A stretch of DNA of 64,000 bases from Agarivorans albus. Its GTDB lineage: Bacteria > Pseudomonadota > Gammaproteobacteria > Enterobacterales > Celerinatantimonadaceae. Positions within the stretch are counted from its first letter, which is position 1. Each line of letters opens with the position of its first letter. Location: contig NZ_AP023032.1 in assembly GCF_019670105.1 (NCBI RefSeq), positions 2,598,972 to 2,662,971 of the forward strand, written 5' to 3'. This document shows positions 28,303 to 37,072 of the stretch, piece by piece. The translations under genes and the position numbers were made by a program. The notes beneath the pieces are model-generated. The model did no database searches and was not told where the DNA came from. It saw only the letters and a program-made list of their open reading frames with translations.

Positions 28303-30078
28303 ATGGATTTAAACGTCCTGATTGTACTCATTTACTTTTGCTTTTTGATCGCCATTGGCTGGATGTTCAGAACATTTACCAATAATACCAGCGACTACTT
28401 TCGTGGGGGCGGTAAAATGCTCTGGTGGATGGTAGGTGCAACCGCCTTTATGACCCAATTTAGCGCTTGGACTTTTACCGGCGCAGCAGGTAAAGCCTAT
28501 AACGACGGTCTTGCCGTTGCCATTATCTTCGTAGCCAACGCCTTTGGTTACTTCATGAACTACGCCTACTTCGCTCCTAAGTTCCGCCAACTGCGCGTAG
28601 TAACGGTTATCCAAGCAATTCGCATGCGTTTTGGTAAGTATAACGAGCAAGTATTTACTTGGTCGGGTATGCCTAACAGTGTGGTATCTGCGGGTATCTG
28701 GTTAAACGGCTTAGCCATTATCGCTTCTGGTATCTTTGGTTTTGATATGACTTGGACCATTGTATTAACCGGTCTTGTCGTTCTAATCATGTCTGTTACC
28801 GGTGGCTCTTGGGCTGTTATCGCATCCGACTTTATGCAAATGGTTGTGATTATGGCAGTAACCGTAACCTGTTGTATTGTCGCCATTATTCACTCCGGTG
28901 GTGTTGGTAATATTCTAGATGAGTTCCCTCGTGACTTTGTTATCGGTGACAACCTTAACTACGTAAGCATCTTAACTATTTGGGCATTCTTCATCTTTGT
29001 TAAGCAGTTTAGCATTACCAATAACATGCTTAACTCTTACCGCTACCTTGCGGCTAAAGATTCAAAGAACGCTAAAAAAGCTGCTTTACTAGCTTGTTGT
29101 TTAATGACCTTAGGTCCTGTTATCTGGTTTATTCCACCATGGTTCTTAGCAGGTCAAGGCGTTGACTTAGCCGCTATGCACCCAGAAATGGGCAGTAAAG
29201 CCGCTGATGCCGCTTACCTAGCCTTTGTTGAACTATACATGCCAGCCGGTATGGTGGGTCTGCTTATTGCCGCAATGTTTGCTGCCACCATGAGCTCTAT
29301 GGACTCTGGCCTAAACCGTAACTCTGGTATCTTTGTTAAAAACTTCTACGAACCAGTACTACGCCCACATGCTTCAGAAAAAGAACTAGTAGCAGTATCT
29401 AAAATCACCTCTACGGTATTTGGTATTCTTATTATTCTCTTCGCCCTATTCATTAACTCATTAAAAGGTTTGAGTTTATTTGATGCGATGATGTTTGCTG
29501 GTGCAATGCTAGGTTTCCCAATGACGATTCCTGCTTTCCTAGGCTTCTTTATCAAGAAAACGCCTGATTGGGCTGGCTGGGGTACCTTACTTGTTGGTGC
29601 TGGTGTGTCTTACATCGTAGGTTTTGTAATCGGACCGCAGCATATTCAAGACCTGTTTGGCTTAGAACAAGAGCTTACTAACCGCGAATGGAAAGATCTT
29701 AAAGTAGCAATTGCCCTAATCGGTCACATTACTTTAACTGGCGGCTTCTTTGTAATGTCTCAACTGTTCTACAAAGGTTTGAGTGAAGAGCGTTCAAAAG
29801 ACGTAGATAAATTCTTCAACAACTTGCACACGCCATTAGTTAACGAATCTGCCGAACAAGAAGTGTTAGATAACAAACAACGTAGCATGTTAGGCAAATT
29901 AATCGCAGCAGCGGGTGCCTTTGTAATGTTGTTAGTTGTTCTTCCAAACAGCCTTGGTGACCGTTTAGTGTTCATCCTTTGTGGTGCCATTATTCTTGCG
30001 GTGGGTGTACTGCTTATTAAAGCAAACACCAGCAATAAGAAGCCACCTCTTAGCCAAGCTGTAGAAACCGAGTCTTAG
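28303..30078 (+). CDS. Sodium/solute symporter (SSS family), candidate alginate-monomer transporter
   Basis: A 591-residue inner-membrane SSS/SLC5 transporter with about 14 membrane segments. It starts MDLNVLIVLIYFCFLIAIGW and carries FRGGGKMLWWMVGATAFMTQ, the family start of the core fold. GAGGA precedes the ATG by 10 bases. In Vibrio splendidus, members of this family import the alginate monomer DEH. The neighbouring FadR-type regulator and SDR, and the PL7 lyase 7 kb away, support the same role here, as an inference. A strong terminator follows. Confidence 0.88.
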   Translation: MDLNVLIVLIYFCFLIAIGWMFRTFTNNTSDYFRGGGKMLWWMVGATAFMTQFSAWTFTGAAGKAYNDGLAVAIIFVANAFGYFMNYAYFAPKFRQLRVVTVIQAIRMRFGKYNEQVFTWSGMPNSVVSAGIWLNGLAIIASGIFGFDMTWTIVLTGLVVLIMSVTGGSWAVIASDFMQMVVIMAVTVTCCIVAIIHSGGVGNILDEFPRDFVIGDNLNYVSILTIWAFFIFVKQFSITNNMLNSYRYLAAKDSKNAKKAALLACCLMTLGPVIWFIPPWFLAGQGVDLAAMHPEMGSKAADAAYLAFVELYMPAGMVGLLIAAMFAATMSSMDSGLNRNSGIFVKNFYEPVLRPHASEKELVAVSKITSTVFGILIILFALFINSLKGLSLFDAMMFAGAMLGFPMTIPAFLGFFIKKTPDWAGWGTLLVGAGVSYIVGFVIGPQHIQDLFGLEQELTNREWKDLKVAIALIGHITLTGGFFVMSQLFYKGLSEERSKDVDKFFNNLHTPLVNESAEQEVLDNKQRSMLGKLIAAAGAFVMLLVVLPNSLGDRLVFILCGAIILAVGVLLIKANTSNKKPPLSQAVETES

Positions 30079-30118
30079 TAAGACCTGTAGCAACAAGGAA
30101 CTGACCATTCCTTCTTTT

Positions 30119-30155
30119 GCAGTGTTTAGGGTGTTGGCCTAAACACTGCCTTTTT
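30119..30155 (+). terminator. Terminator of the symporter gene
   Basis: 12-bp stem GCAGTGTTTAGG/CCTAAACACTGC with a 7-base loop followed by CTTTTT, 40 bp after the stop codon. Confidence 0.9.
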
Positions 30156-30213
30156 GCTTTTAGCCTCCAACAAAAAAACCGGCTTTAAGCCCTCTTCTTT
30201 TAGGTAGATAAAC

Positions 30214-30245
30214 AAAAAAGCTAAGCACAAAGTGCTTAGCTTTTT
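30214..30245. terminator. Second, bidirectional terminator-like hairpin
   Basis: 9-bp stem GCTAAGCAC/GTGCTTAGC with loop AAA, flanked by six As and five Ts. It may back up the first terminator or stop minus-strand transcription. No minus-strand gene ends here. Confidence 0.7.
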
Positions 30246-30601
30246 ATTTGTAACAATTACCTTTACTCGAAGCTAAATTGCCTGCTGCACACCAACAAAA
30301 AGGGATACAAAACCTAGTAATGGCGTGATTTAAAGCAGCTCTACAAGCCATTTTCTGCTGGCAATAGTCAGGCATTTAGAGTTATTTGAAGAGTTCATTT
30401 CCACAACGATCCCATCCACTGAGTCAACAAATTTACATACAAGCGTTAACAGTACTTCTAAACACTTACCGGTTTCACTTTCAGTATCATGCTACAGCGT
30501 TATTCGCATTTCGTCGCGCCACCAGCGACCAAAGAATCAGTATCATTTTCAAAACGTTTACTATAATAAATTTTGATTTCAATCATTTGTAGAGGAAAGC
30601 T
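30246..30601. other. Gene-free stretch upstream of the lectin-like gene
   Basis: About 355 bases with no coding signal that I can support. It contains two copies of TCAGTATCAT (around 30480 and 30535), spaced about 55 bp, of unknown meaning, and the ribosome binding site GAGGAAAG before the next gene. Confidence 0.4.
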
Positions 30602-31150
30602 ATGAAAGCAAGCTTGTTAACCATAAGCGCGGCTTTACTAACGGTTACTCCATTTTTAGCTCAATCTTCTGCTGATGAGAATGTCGCTGAAATTATGTTG
30701 GTGTCAAACTTAGAAGAGGCTCGCGGCTATTGCTTAGACATTGCTGGTGGTAAAGGGGCAAATGCGCCCTTAGACAAAGGGTTACAAGCACATACTTGTT
30801 ATAACTACACGGGCGAGATTTCAGAAGACCAAGGCTTTGATATATCGCTCATTTCGAAAGGCGTGTTTCGAATTCCTTACTATGATGTTTGTATGTCGGC
30901 TTCCTCACTTGAGCTGAATGCATCGATTGAATTGCAGGAATGTAACTCTTCTGAAAACCAAAAATTTTCACTGAATGATGATGGTCAGATCGTTCTCAAC
31001 ACAGACTCTCGCTTATGTGTAACAGTTGATGGAGATAACATTAAAGAAGGGCGTGGAGGTTCTCCTGTGCATATTATGCGACCACTCTCTCTCGAGCTGT
31101 GTGATGAAAGCAAAAATGAATATCAAGTTTGGACAATTAAGCCTTTATAA
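30602..31150 (+). CDS. Secreted ricin-type beta-trefoil lectin-like protein
   Basis: A 182-residue protein with signal peptide (residues 1-24, cleavage after QSSA). The mature part looks like a single ricin-B trefoil: CLDIAGGKGANAPL, LQAHTCYNY, then IELQECNSSENQKFSL (the QxF/W position), a third repeat RLCVTVDGDN and YQVWTIKP at the end. Six cysteines could form disulfides. It carries no enzyme domain. Probable carbohydrate binding in the periplasm or outside the cell. It stands alone; a GAGGAAAG site precedes the ATG. Confidence 0.72.
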   Translation: MKASLLTISAALLTVTPFLAQSSADENVAEIMLVSNLEEARGYCLDIAGGKGANAPLDKGLQAHTCYNYTGEISEDQGFDISLISKGVFRIPYYDVCMSASSLELNASIELQECNSSENQKFSLNDDGQIVLNTDSRLCVTVDGDNIKEGRGGSPVHIMRPLSLELCDESKNEYQVWTIKPL

Positions 31151-31368
31151 TCGATTTAAAACAACAACATATTCAACAGTAATTCCCATCACCTAGCGAT
31201 CTTAGTTTAGCCTGAGCTTTTTAAAGTCAAAAGCTTAGCCTGAGTGGTGGCCTTGCTCACCACTTAACGCGGAGTTACCACAAGAATTATCAAGCCTTAG
31301 CTTTGTAATGCCGATGAGATGACCAATGGGACATCCATTAACGCTCAAACTGTATTCCGGCAACTAAC

Positions 31369-32070
31369 TTAGTTCTTAACTAAAGCACTTATCACTTGTG
31401 GGGTTTGCGCATAAACACGTTTGCTTTGAGCAAGTAATAATTCAGCGGTGGCTACTGCATCTGCCAGTGCATTATGCCCAGGGTATTCTGGCAGCCCATA
31501 GCGTTTACGTACTGCTGCTAAACGATAATCTCCCGTTTTTTGACGATTTACATTCGCTAGCAAAGACTTTTCGATGCTTAAGGTATCAATCCATAACACT
31601 GGGAAGTGGCTATCTTGATAACGCTGCTGCAAATACGCTTCTATAAATTGTTGCTCCACGCAGCGACCGTGAACCAATAAAACTTTGTTGTGCATAGCTT
31701 TGAATAGCTTATCCATTGCCGCATCTAGGCTAATGCCCTGCTCTAACATCTCTGGCACTATTTGATTAATAACGGCGGTTTCGGCTTTTACCTGGGTGCC
31801 GCTATTTACGAAATAATGCTCTGCATCCTGCACGTTGATCCGCAGTTTTTTCATTGGCACAAAACCAATGCTTAAGATTTGATCTGTGCTGGGGTCTAAA
31901 CCAGTGGTTTCTATATCAAAGGCTAAAAACTCTAGGTCTTTTATTAGCTCATTTTCTTTAGGTAGTTCAGACTTTAGAAGCTCAATGAGCTGCTTTGGTA
32001 ACTGTGTAGAAGCTAAAGCCTTACTGCGCTGTTTAGTCAGTTTTGCTATGGGTTTAAAACGCTTAAACAT
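31369..32070 (-). CDS. DnaQ-like 3'-5' exonuclease
   Basis: A 233-residue DEDDh exonuclease: motif I FLAFDIETTGLDP near residue 46, ILSIGFVPM, a middle motif VLLVHGRCVEQQFIEAYL and the final HNALADAVATAELL. It resembles the epsilon-like exonucleases found beside DUF294 proteins in marine gamma-proteobacteria rather than replicative DnaQ. It lies eight bases downstream of the cNMP/CBS/DUF294 gene, so the two form an operon. Its substrate is unknown. Confidence 0.88.
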   Translation of the reverse strand: MFKRFKPIAKLTKQRSKALASTQLPKQLIELLKSELPKENELIKDLEFLAFDIETTGLDPSTDQILSIGFVPMKKLRINVQDAEHYFVNSGTQVKAETAVINQIVPEMLEQGISLDAAMDKLFKAMHNKVLLVHGRCVEQQFIEAYLQQRYQDSHFPVLWIDTLSIEKSLLANVNRQKTGDYRLAAVRKRYGLPEYPGHNALADAVATAELLLAQSKRVYAQTPQVISALVKN

Positions 32071-32078
32071 AGCTAAAA

Positions 32079-33944
32079 TTACTTCTCACTAAAACGCAGC
32101 TTGGCTGCATCTTGCAGATTACCAATAATTCTAAAGGCATCTTTTAAGTGTTCACGCTCAAAGTTACCAAAACTTTTAGGTGCGATGTAGTTGTCGGGCT
32201 GTTGCCCTTCTTTTAAGGCTTTTAGTTGATGGCGAAAACGTAACTGGGTAATAAAGCGGTAAGCACCTAACACATCTTTAAGGGCATCATCACTTAAAAT
32301 ATGCTGCTTGGCCGCTTGGTTAAAGCGTTGCTCGGTGCCAGTATCATCACAGTTTACCGCCAAGCCATAAATTCGGCCTAAATCGACAATCAGTAACAAA
32401 GCGTACTTTTTAATATCGAGCATTTCGCTGTGTTCTCCGCCTTTTTCTAGCACCAAATTATTAAAGATACCCAGCGGTGGGTTTACCGAAACCGAGTCTG
32501 TCACTAAGGAGTTTAAAAAGGTTTTATTGTTATTTAGCAAACTGTACAAATACTGCTGCAATTGCTCAGACAAGCTGCCGTCACCATGAATACAACGCAC
32601 TTCCATAAATACCGTAGCGTTAAGTAGCATGCTGTATTCTGGGTTAGAAACCCACTTACGGTAATACTCTTTCCACACATTAATTGGCTGACACCACTTA
32701 GGCGTAGCTGCCATAAACTTGCCACTACACAACGGGTATCCGCAGCTATCCATCGCATTGCACACGTACATGGCTAAGTGAGTAAAGTAGATTTTGTCTG
32801 ATTTACTCACGCTTTCTGGCAAAATAATTGCGCTGTCTTGATCAGAGAGCATGTGCACTTCGTTTCGGGCATGCGAGCCAGCCACCACCCAGGTATACGC
32901 ACAAGGCGGTTTGCCAAGCTTTTGCTCAGCCATTTGAATAAGCCGGCGATTGTAAGCATCCATAATCATCGCCATTACGCGGCCGATTACTTCCACCCTT
33001 ACTTTGCCTTCCACTAAAGCTTCAAAAATAGCTTGTCGCTCGGGAGTGAGCTTAGCTAGACCTTCTATGCTTTCGGTGTATTTGATCTTTTCAATAAGGA
33101 AAATTGCTTGTACCCGATGCTTTTGCACTAGGTGCGAGGTAGTAAGCAAGCCAAGTACCTGATTGTTTTCAACTACCGGTAAACTGCGAATATTGTGCTC
33201 CATCATTAACGAAGCAGCAGTAAGAATAAGGTCGTTAGGTTTGGTGGTAATGGCGGGTGTCGTCATCACCTCGCTGATGGGGCAGCTTATGTCGTAGCCC
33301 TCTGCAATTACTCGCTTGGTCATATCTCGGTCGGTAATTAAGCCACTAATCACCCCATTTTGTTTGATTACAGCGGTTGATGAACGGCATTGCTCGCGCA
33401 TTTCTTTAGCCACCGCTTGAATAGACATGTCACCAGTAACAACTGCCACCGTACCGCTAGCAACTTCTGAGACTTTTTTGAAAAACAAACCTTTTTCATT
33501 GTCTGACCACACCACATTAAGCGCCGACTGCAAACGCACTCGCGCTTTAGAGGCAAAGCTATCTGCATATTCTGGATGTTCTTCTAGTAACTGAGTGAGT
33601 TGGCTGTGTGGCACCATGTATAACAAGGTGTTTTCTATCGCCGTAGCACTGTAACCGTCTAATGCATCTTTAAGTGGCGCTAAAAAAGTAAAACCAAATA
33701 AATCTTCCTCACCTAACTTTGAGCGTAAAACACCATTGGGTTTACGCTGCTCCATTGCGCCAGTGCGAATAATGTACAAAAAACACTCTTGCTTCTCGCT
33801 GCCAAAGTTGATTTTTTCGCCACGCGCCAAATAGGTAATTTGCACCGACTCCCCTATTTGACGCTGCAATTTAGGTGGCAACAAATTAAAGGGATAAATT
33901 TGCGAGAGGAACTCAATAATATTTGGCAGTAGGGTTTGCGGCAT
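32079..33944 (-). CDS. cNMP-binding, CBS and DUF294 nucleotidyltransferase-like protein
   Basis: A 621-residue soluble protein. Residues ~10-140 form a cyclic-nucleotide-binding domain. Residues ~170-290 hold two CBS motifs (ISGLITDRD and VLGLLTTSHLV). Residues ~310-450 form a DUF294 nucleotidyltransferase with GSHARNEVHMLSDQDSAIIL in the GS...DxD position. A substrate-binding helical domain follows (~480-615). The layout suggests signal-controlled nucleotidyl transfer to an unknown target. In many gamma-proteobacteria this pair with a DnaQ-like exonuclease lies near acetate metabolism genes, but none is seen here. Confidence 0.9.
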   Translation of the reverse strand: MPQTLLPNIIEFLSQIYPFNLLPPKLQRQIGESVQITYLARGEKINFGSEKQECFLYIIRTGAMEQRKPNGVLRSKLGEEDLFGFTFLAPLKDALDGYSATAIENTLLYMVPHSQLTQLLEEHPEYADSFASKARVRLQSALNVVWSDNEKGLFFKKVSEVASGTVAVVTGDMSIQAVAKEMREQCRSSTAVIKQNGVISGLITDRDMTKRVIAEGYDISCPISEVMTTPAITTKPNDLILTAASLMMEHNIRSLPVVENNQVLGLLTTSHLVQKHRVQAIFLIEKIKYTESIEGLAKLTPERQAIFEALVEGKVRVEVIGRVMAMIMDAYNRRLIQMAEQKLGKPPCAYTWVVAGSHARNEVHMLSDQDSAIILPESVSKSDKIYFTHLAMYVCNAMDSCGYPLCSGKFMAATPKWCQPINVWKEYYRKWVSNPEYSMLLNATVFMEVRCIHGDGSLSEQLQQYLYSLLNNNKTFLNSLVTDSVSVNPPLGIFNNLVLEKGGEHSEMLDIKKYALLLIVDLGRIYGLAVNCDDTGTEQRFNQAAKQHILSDDALKDVLGAYRFITQLRFRHQLKALKEGQQPDNYIAPKSFGNFEREHLKDAFRIIGNLQDAAKLRFSEK

Positions 33945-34058
33945 GGTGATAACCTATAATCAGCAATAGTAGTATTATATTGCTATTTTGCGGAAATACT
34001 ATGAGCTAACTTCAATATGTCGAGATATTAACCGCTTATAACTCGCGGCCTAGAGCAA

Positions 34059-34418
34059 CTATAGCTGAGATATTGTCAGCTTCACCAAGTCCTTTATCTT
34101 TTCTAGATCTTGCGAATCACTAAATGCTAGCTCTATCCATGCAGATCCTGCGCTGCGTTTGGGGTGGACAAGCGAGCGAACCGGCCGCTCCAAACCCAAC
34201 TTAGCAATGGTGTTTTTGCCTAGCTTTAGATCAAGTTCATCAGATTGATGAAAATGAGCAAACTCACATTCTTTATAGCGAAAGCCATAAAAGCCGCCTT
34301 TATCATTTGGCCAAAACACGCTACTCACGCCTTGTTGAGCTTCTAACCAATGGTGCAACTGTTGTTTTAAGCTTGATTGCTGCGTGATAAAGCGCCTTCC
34401 TTCTACCAGTAAAACCAA
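34059..34418 (-). CDS. Small luciferase-domain-like (DUF5519-type) protein
   Basis: A 119-residue protein. The C-terminal half (FAHFHQSDELDLKL to AWIELAFSDSQDLEKIKDL) resembles DUF5519 domains, which share HxH...D, a later H and a conserved Trp. The start is TTG, six bases beyond the ada stop, with no ATG available in frame before a stop. Its position right after ada suggests cotranscription, but no repair role is known. Family call is tentative. Confidence 0.55.
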   Translation of the reverse strand: MVLLVEGRRFITQQSSLKQQLHHWLEAQQGVSSVFWPNDKGGFYGFRYKECEFAHFHQSDELDLKLGKNTIAKLGLERPVRSLVHPKRSAGSAWIELAFSDSQDLEKIKDLVKLTISQL

Positions 34419-34423
34419 AAGAT

Positions 34424-35464
34424 TTAGCGATTTGCCTGCTCATGTTTTAACAGCCAATCTTTGCGATGAATCCCCCCACCATAACCGGTTAATTGACCAT
34501 TAGCGCCAACTACCCGATGACAGGGAATAATGATACTAATGCGATTTTGCCCATTTGCCGATGCCACAGCTCGCACGGCATTAGGAATTTGAAGATATTC
34601 GGCTTGTTGGCCGTAACTGCGCGTTTCGGCGTAAGGAATATCCATTAAGCCTTGCCAAACTTTTTGTCTAAACTCGGTGCTTGGGGTGTCTAGCGCCACG
34701 TCAAACTGTTTGCGGCTTCCCGCAAAATACTCTGCAATTTCCTGTTGAACTTGGTCTAAGTGCGGATTATCTCCTGGCAAAATCACCGCTTTTAATCGCT
34801 TGGTAAGATCGGCAAACTCGGTTTCTAGCATGCGTCTATCGGTAAACTCCAATAAACAAAGCCCTTTATCAGTGGCGCAGGCATACATTGGCCCAATGGG
34901 CGTGGTGAAACGAACAATGTTGATAACCGCTTTGTTTTGTTCACTAGGCGCTCCGCCAAATACTTTTTTATAGCTATCGTTAAAGCCACTCAAAGACTCA
35001 TAACCGCTATCAAAGGCGCTATTGCTTACACTATCGCCTTGCTGAATTTGGCTAAAAGCTGAGTTAATCCGCAACATCCGCTGGTACGCGTGAAAGGTAA
35101 TCCCATGATGTTTCTTAAACCAACGGCGCACCTGCGCGGGATCTAAGCCTCGCTCACGTAAGTCACCATCTTGAATTCGAGTGAAGTTGTCTTGTTGAAG
35201 GTCGTCCAATAACTGCTTAATACCCAAAGGTGCAGCATCCAGTGGCTGCATCGGTTTACACACCTTGCATGCGCGATAACCGTGCTGCAATGCTTCTTGC
35301 ACGGTGTCGTAGAAAACCACATTTTCAATTTTAGGTTTACGCGCCCTACAGCTAGGCCGACAGAAAATGCCGGTGGTTTTAACCGCGGTATAAAAGGCCC
35401 CTTCATACTGAGCATCTTTGCGACTCATAGCTTGATACTTTTGCTGAAAACTTAGTGCTTTCAT
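34424..35464 (-). CDS. ada: Ada: methylphosphotriester-DNA methyltransferase, activator and O6-methylguanine-DNA methyltransferase
   Basis: A 346-residue bifunctional Ada (E. coli 354). The N-terminal zinc domain holds FCRPSCRARKP and ACKVCKP, whose first cysteine accepts methyl groups from phosphotriesters. An AraC helix-turn-helix lies at ~90-180 and the alkyltransferase ends with IIPCHRVVG, acceptor C315. It repairs alkylated DNA and activates the adaptive response. I could not find a clear Ada box upstream. A small DUF5519-type gene follows. Confidence 0.96.
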   Translation of the reverse strand: MKALSFQQKYQAMSRKDAQYEGAFYTAVKTTGIFCRPSCRARKPKIENVVFYDTVQEALQHGYRACKVCKPMQPLDAAPLGIKQLLDDLQQDNFTRIQDGDLRERGLDPAQVRRWFKKHHGITFHAYQRMLRINSAFSQIQQGDSVSNSAFDSGYESLSGFNDSYKKVFGGAPSEQNKAVINIVRFTTPIGPMYACATDKGLCLLEFTDRRMLETEFADLTKRLKAVILPGDNPHLDQVQQEIAEYFAGSRKQFDVALDTPSTEFRQKVWQGLMDIPYAETRSYGQQAEYLQIPNAVRAVASANGQNRISIIIPCHRVVGANGQLTGYGGGIHRKDWLLKHEQANR

Positions 35465-35608
35465 AAACTTTTCACTACATAGAACAGACTTGGAACTACA
35501 TTAGCAAGTTTGCTGAGCAGCGCTACCGAAAACTGAACAAGTATTTTTAGCTAACGAGTAGGGCTAGCTTCACGTGGTGAAAACTAACCCTAAACAACAG
35601 AGAGATAG

Positions 35609-36523
35609 CTAGGCTAAATGCTGTTCAAAAAATGCAATAGTTCTGTTCCACGCCAGTTCTGCATTCTCTTCATCATAGCGGCCAGTAGAGTCATTATGGA
35701 ATCCATGGTTAGCTTTTGCGTACATGTGCATTTCAAAATCAACCTTATTGGCCAATAAGTCTTGCTCATACTCGGGCCACGTTGCGTTAACCCGCTTATC
35801 AAGTTCTGCTAATTGAATTTGTAATGGTGCTTTGATGTTGGCTCTAAGCTCTTTGGCCGCCGGCGTCCCATAAAATGGCACGCCAGCGTCAAGCTCGCTA
35901 CCCATTCGCGCTGCGAGCATATTTACTACATAACCTCCAAAGCAAAAACCCACCGCGCCAAGTTTACCGCTGCTTGCATCATGTTTTTTTAGAAACTGAG
36001 CAGCAGCTAAAAAGTCCTGTTCAATTTTGCTGCGGTCTAATGACTTCTGCATGCTGCGCCCTTCATCATCATTCCCAGGGTATCCGCCTAAGCTGTATAA
36101 CGCGTCCGGGGCAAAGGCAATAAAGCCTTGTTTAGCTAAACGCCTTGCCACGTCTTTCACATAAGGATTAAGCCCTCGGTTTTCGTGAATAACCAATACT
36201 ACGGGTGCTTTGCCCTCTAAATTTGCGGGCATAACAAGATACCCTCTACCCTCACCGTAACCCTGGGGGGAAGCAAAAGTTGCGAAGCTTGCTTTAATAT
36301 CAGGATCGTTAAACGACACTTGCTCAGCCAGAGCGTAATTAGGAAGTAAAGCCGACGATAACACCGCCATTGAAAAGCCAACTGCCGCCAATTTAGACAA
36401 ACGAGCTAAAAACGTTCGGCGGTCAATAAGTCCGTGTGCATATTCGTCATACCAATCAAATGCTTCTTGAGGAATAGAATAGGTTTGTTGAGTTGGTAGC
36501 GCGTCCGTTTTCGATGAGTCCAT
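35609..36523 (-). CDS. Tat-exported dienelactone hydrolase family protein (YghX-like)
   Basis: A 304-residue protein with an unusual N-terminus: about 35 residues, then DRRTFLARL and a hydrophobic stretch ending ALA near residue 67, which fits a twin-arginine signal. The hydrolase domain shows GFCFGGYV with the cysteine nucleophile, AELDKRVNATWPEYEQ with aspartate and ANHGFHND with histidine. It resembles YghX. Substrate unknown. It is divergent from the alginate lyase across a 549-bp gap. A long imperfect hairpin lies 15 bp after the stop but has no T run. Confidence 0.85.
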   Translation of the reverse strand: MDSSKTDALPTQQTYSIPQEAFDWYDEYAHGLIDRRTFLARLSKLAAVGFSMAVLSSALLPNYALAEQVSFNDPDIKASFATFASPQGYGEGRGYLVMPANLEGKAPVVLVIHENRGLNPYVKDVARRLAKQGFIAFAPDALYSLGGYPGNDDEGRSMQKSLDRSKIEQDFLAAAQFLKKHDASSGKLGAVGFCFGGYVVNMLAARMGSELDAGVPFYGTPAAKELRANIKAPLQIQLAELDKRVNATWPEYEQDLLANKVDFEMHMYAKANHGFHNDSTGRYDEENAELAWNRTIAFFEQHLA

Positions 36524-37072
36524 ATCTAGCTCCTTACCTTTACCTTAATGAATGACTTTAGACCAAATAAATTGTCTTGAACTCACTTGGCTGAGTTTTT
36601 CAGCCCTTAACTAAACTGACTAAGCATAACAAACAGATTAGCTACATGAGCATCATCAGTAAACTTCATGGTCTAAACCCATGACAATACTGAAAATGTC
36701 TTAGTTGCTATATATTTAGTAACCCACCTAGCCACTCCACACAAGTAATATTCCTAACTTGCATAGCTCTCTTAGTTCACCTCTGTTCGTTCACACTTGG
36801 CTCTCTCATTGCGGTGTACAACAGCGAACTTCAAGGGGACTTACAGGCTCAGCTTATAAAAACGGCATAGTGCCAATTTAAGATCAGCGCTATTTTTATC
36901 GCCTCTCAACAAGCTAATTACTTTGTAGCCGCCCACATTTAAGAGCTTAAAATCGGGCCTAATCCAGTTTGATGTCTCAAATAATTAACGCGCTAATTGA
37001 CCTTCTGTTTTTGAGAAGCATCATAAGATTATTGTAGTACAATAACTCAAAAAGCAAGCTATAGGTAAGCGA
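36524..37072. other. Long divergent intergenic region before the alginate lyase
   Basis: 549 non-coding bases. The only strong element is the 17-bp palindrome at 37029-37045 near the alginate lyase start. The rest shows no ORF, repeat or terminator I can support; it is long enough to hold distal regulator sites or a small RNA. Confidence 0.5.
37029..37045 (+). promoter_or_regulatory. Perfect palindromic FadR-type operator of the alginate lyase gene
   Basis: TTATTGTA-G-TACAATAA, whose core TTGTAGTACAA matches the FadR-subfamily operator TNGTNNNACNA completely. It ends 27 bp before the ATG, where a repressor would block transcription or its start. Confidence 0.68.

Noticed and set aside
35563-35598. 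Long imperfect hairpin after the Tat-type hydrolase gene
   Set aside because: No T run follows on the minus strand; it could be structural, but not supported as a terminator.
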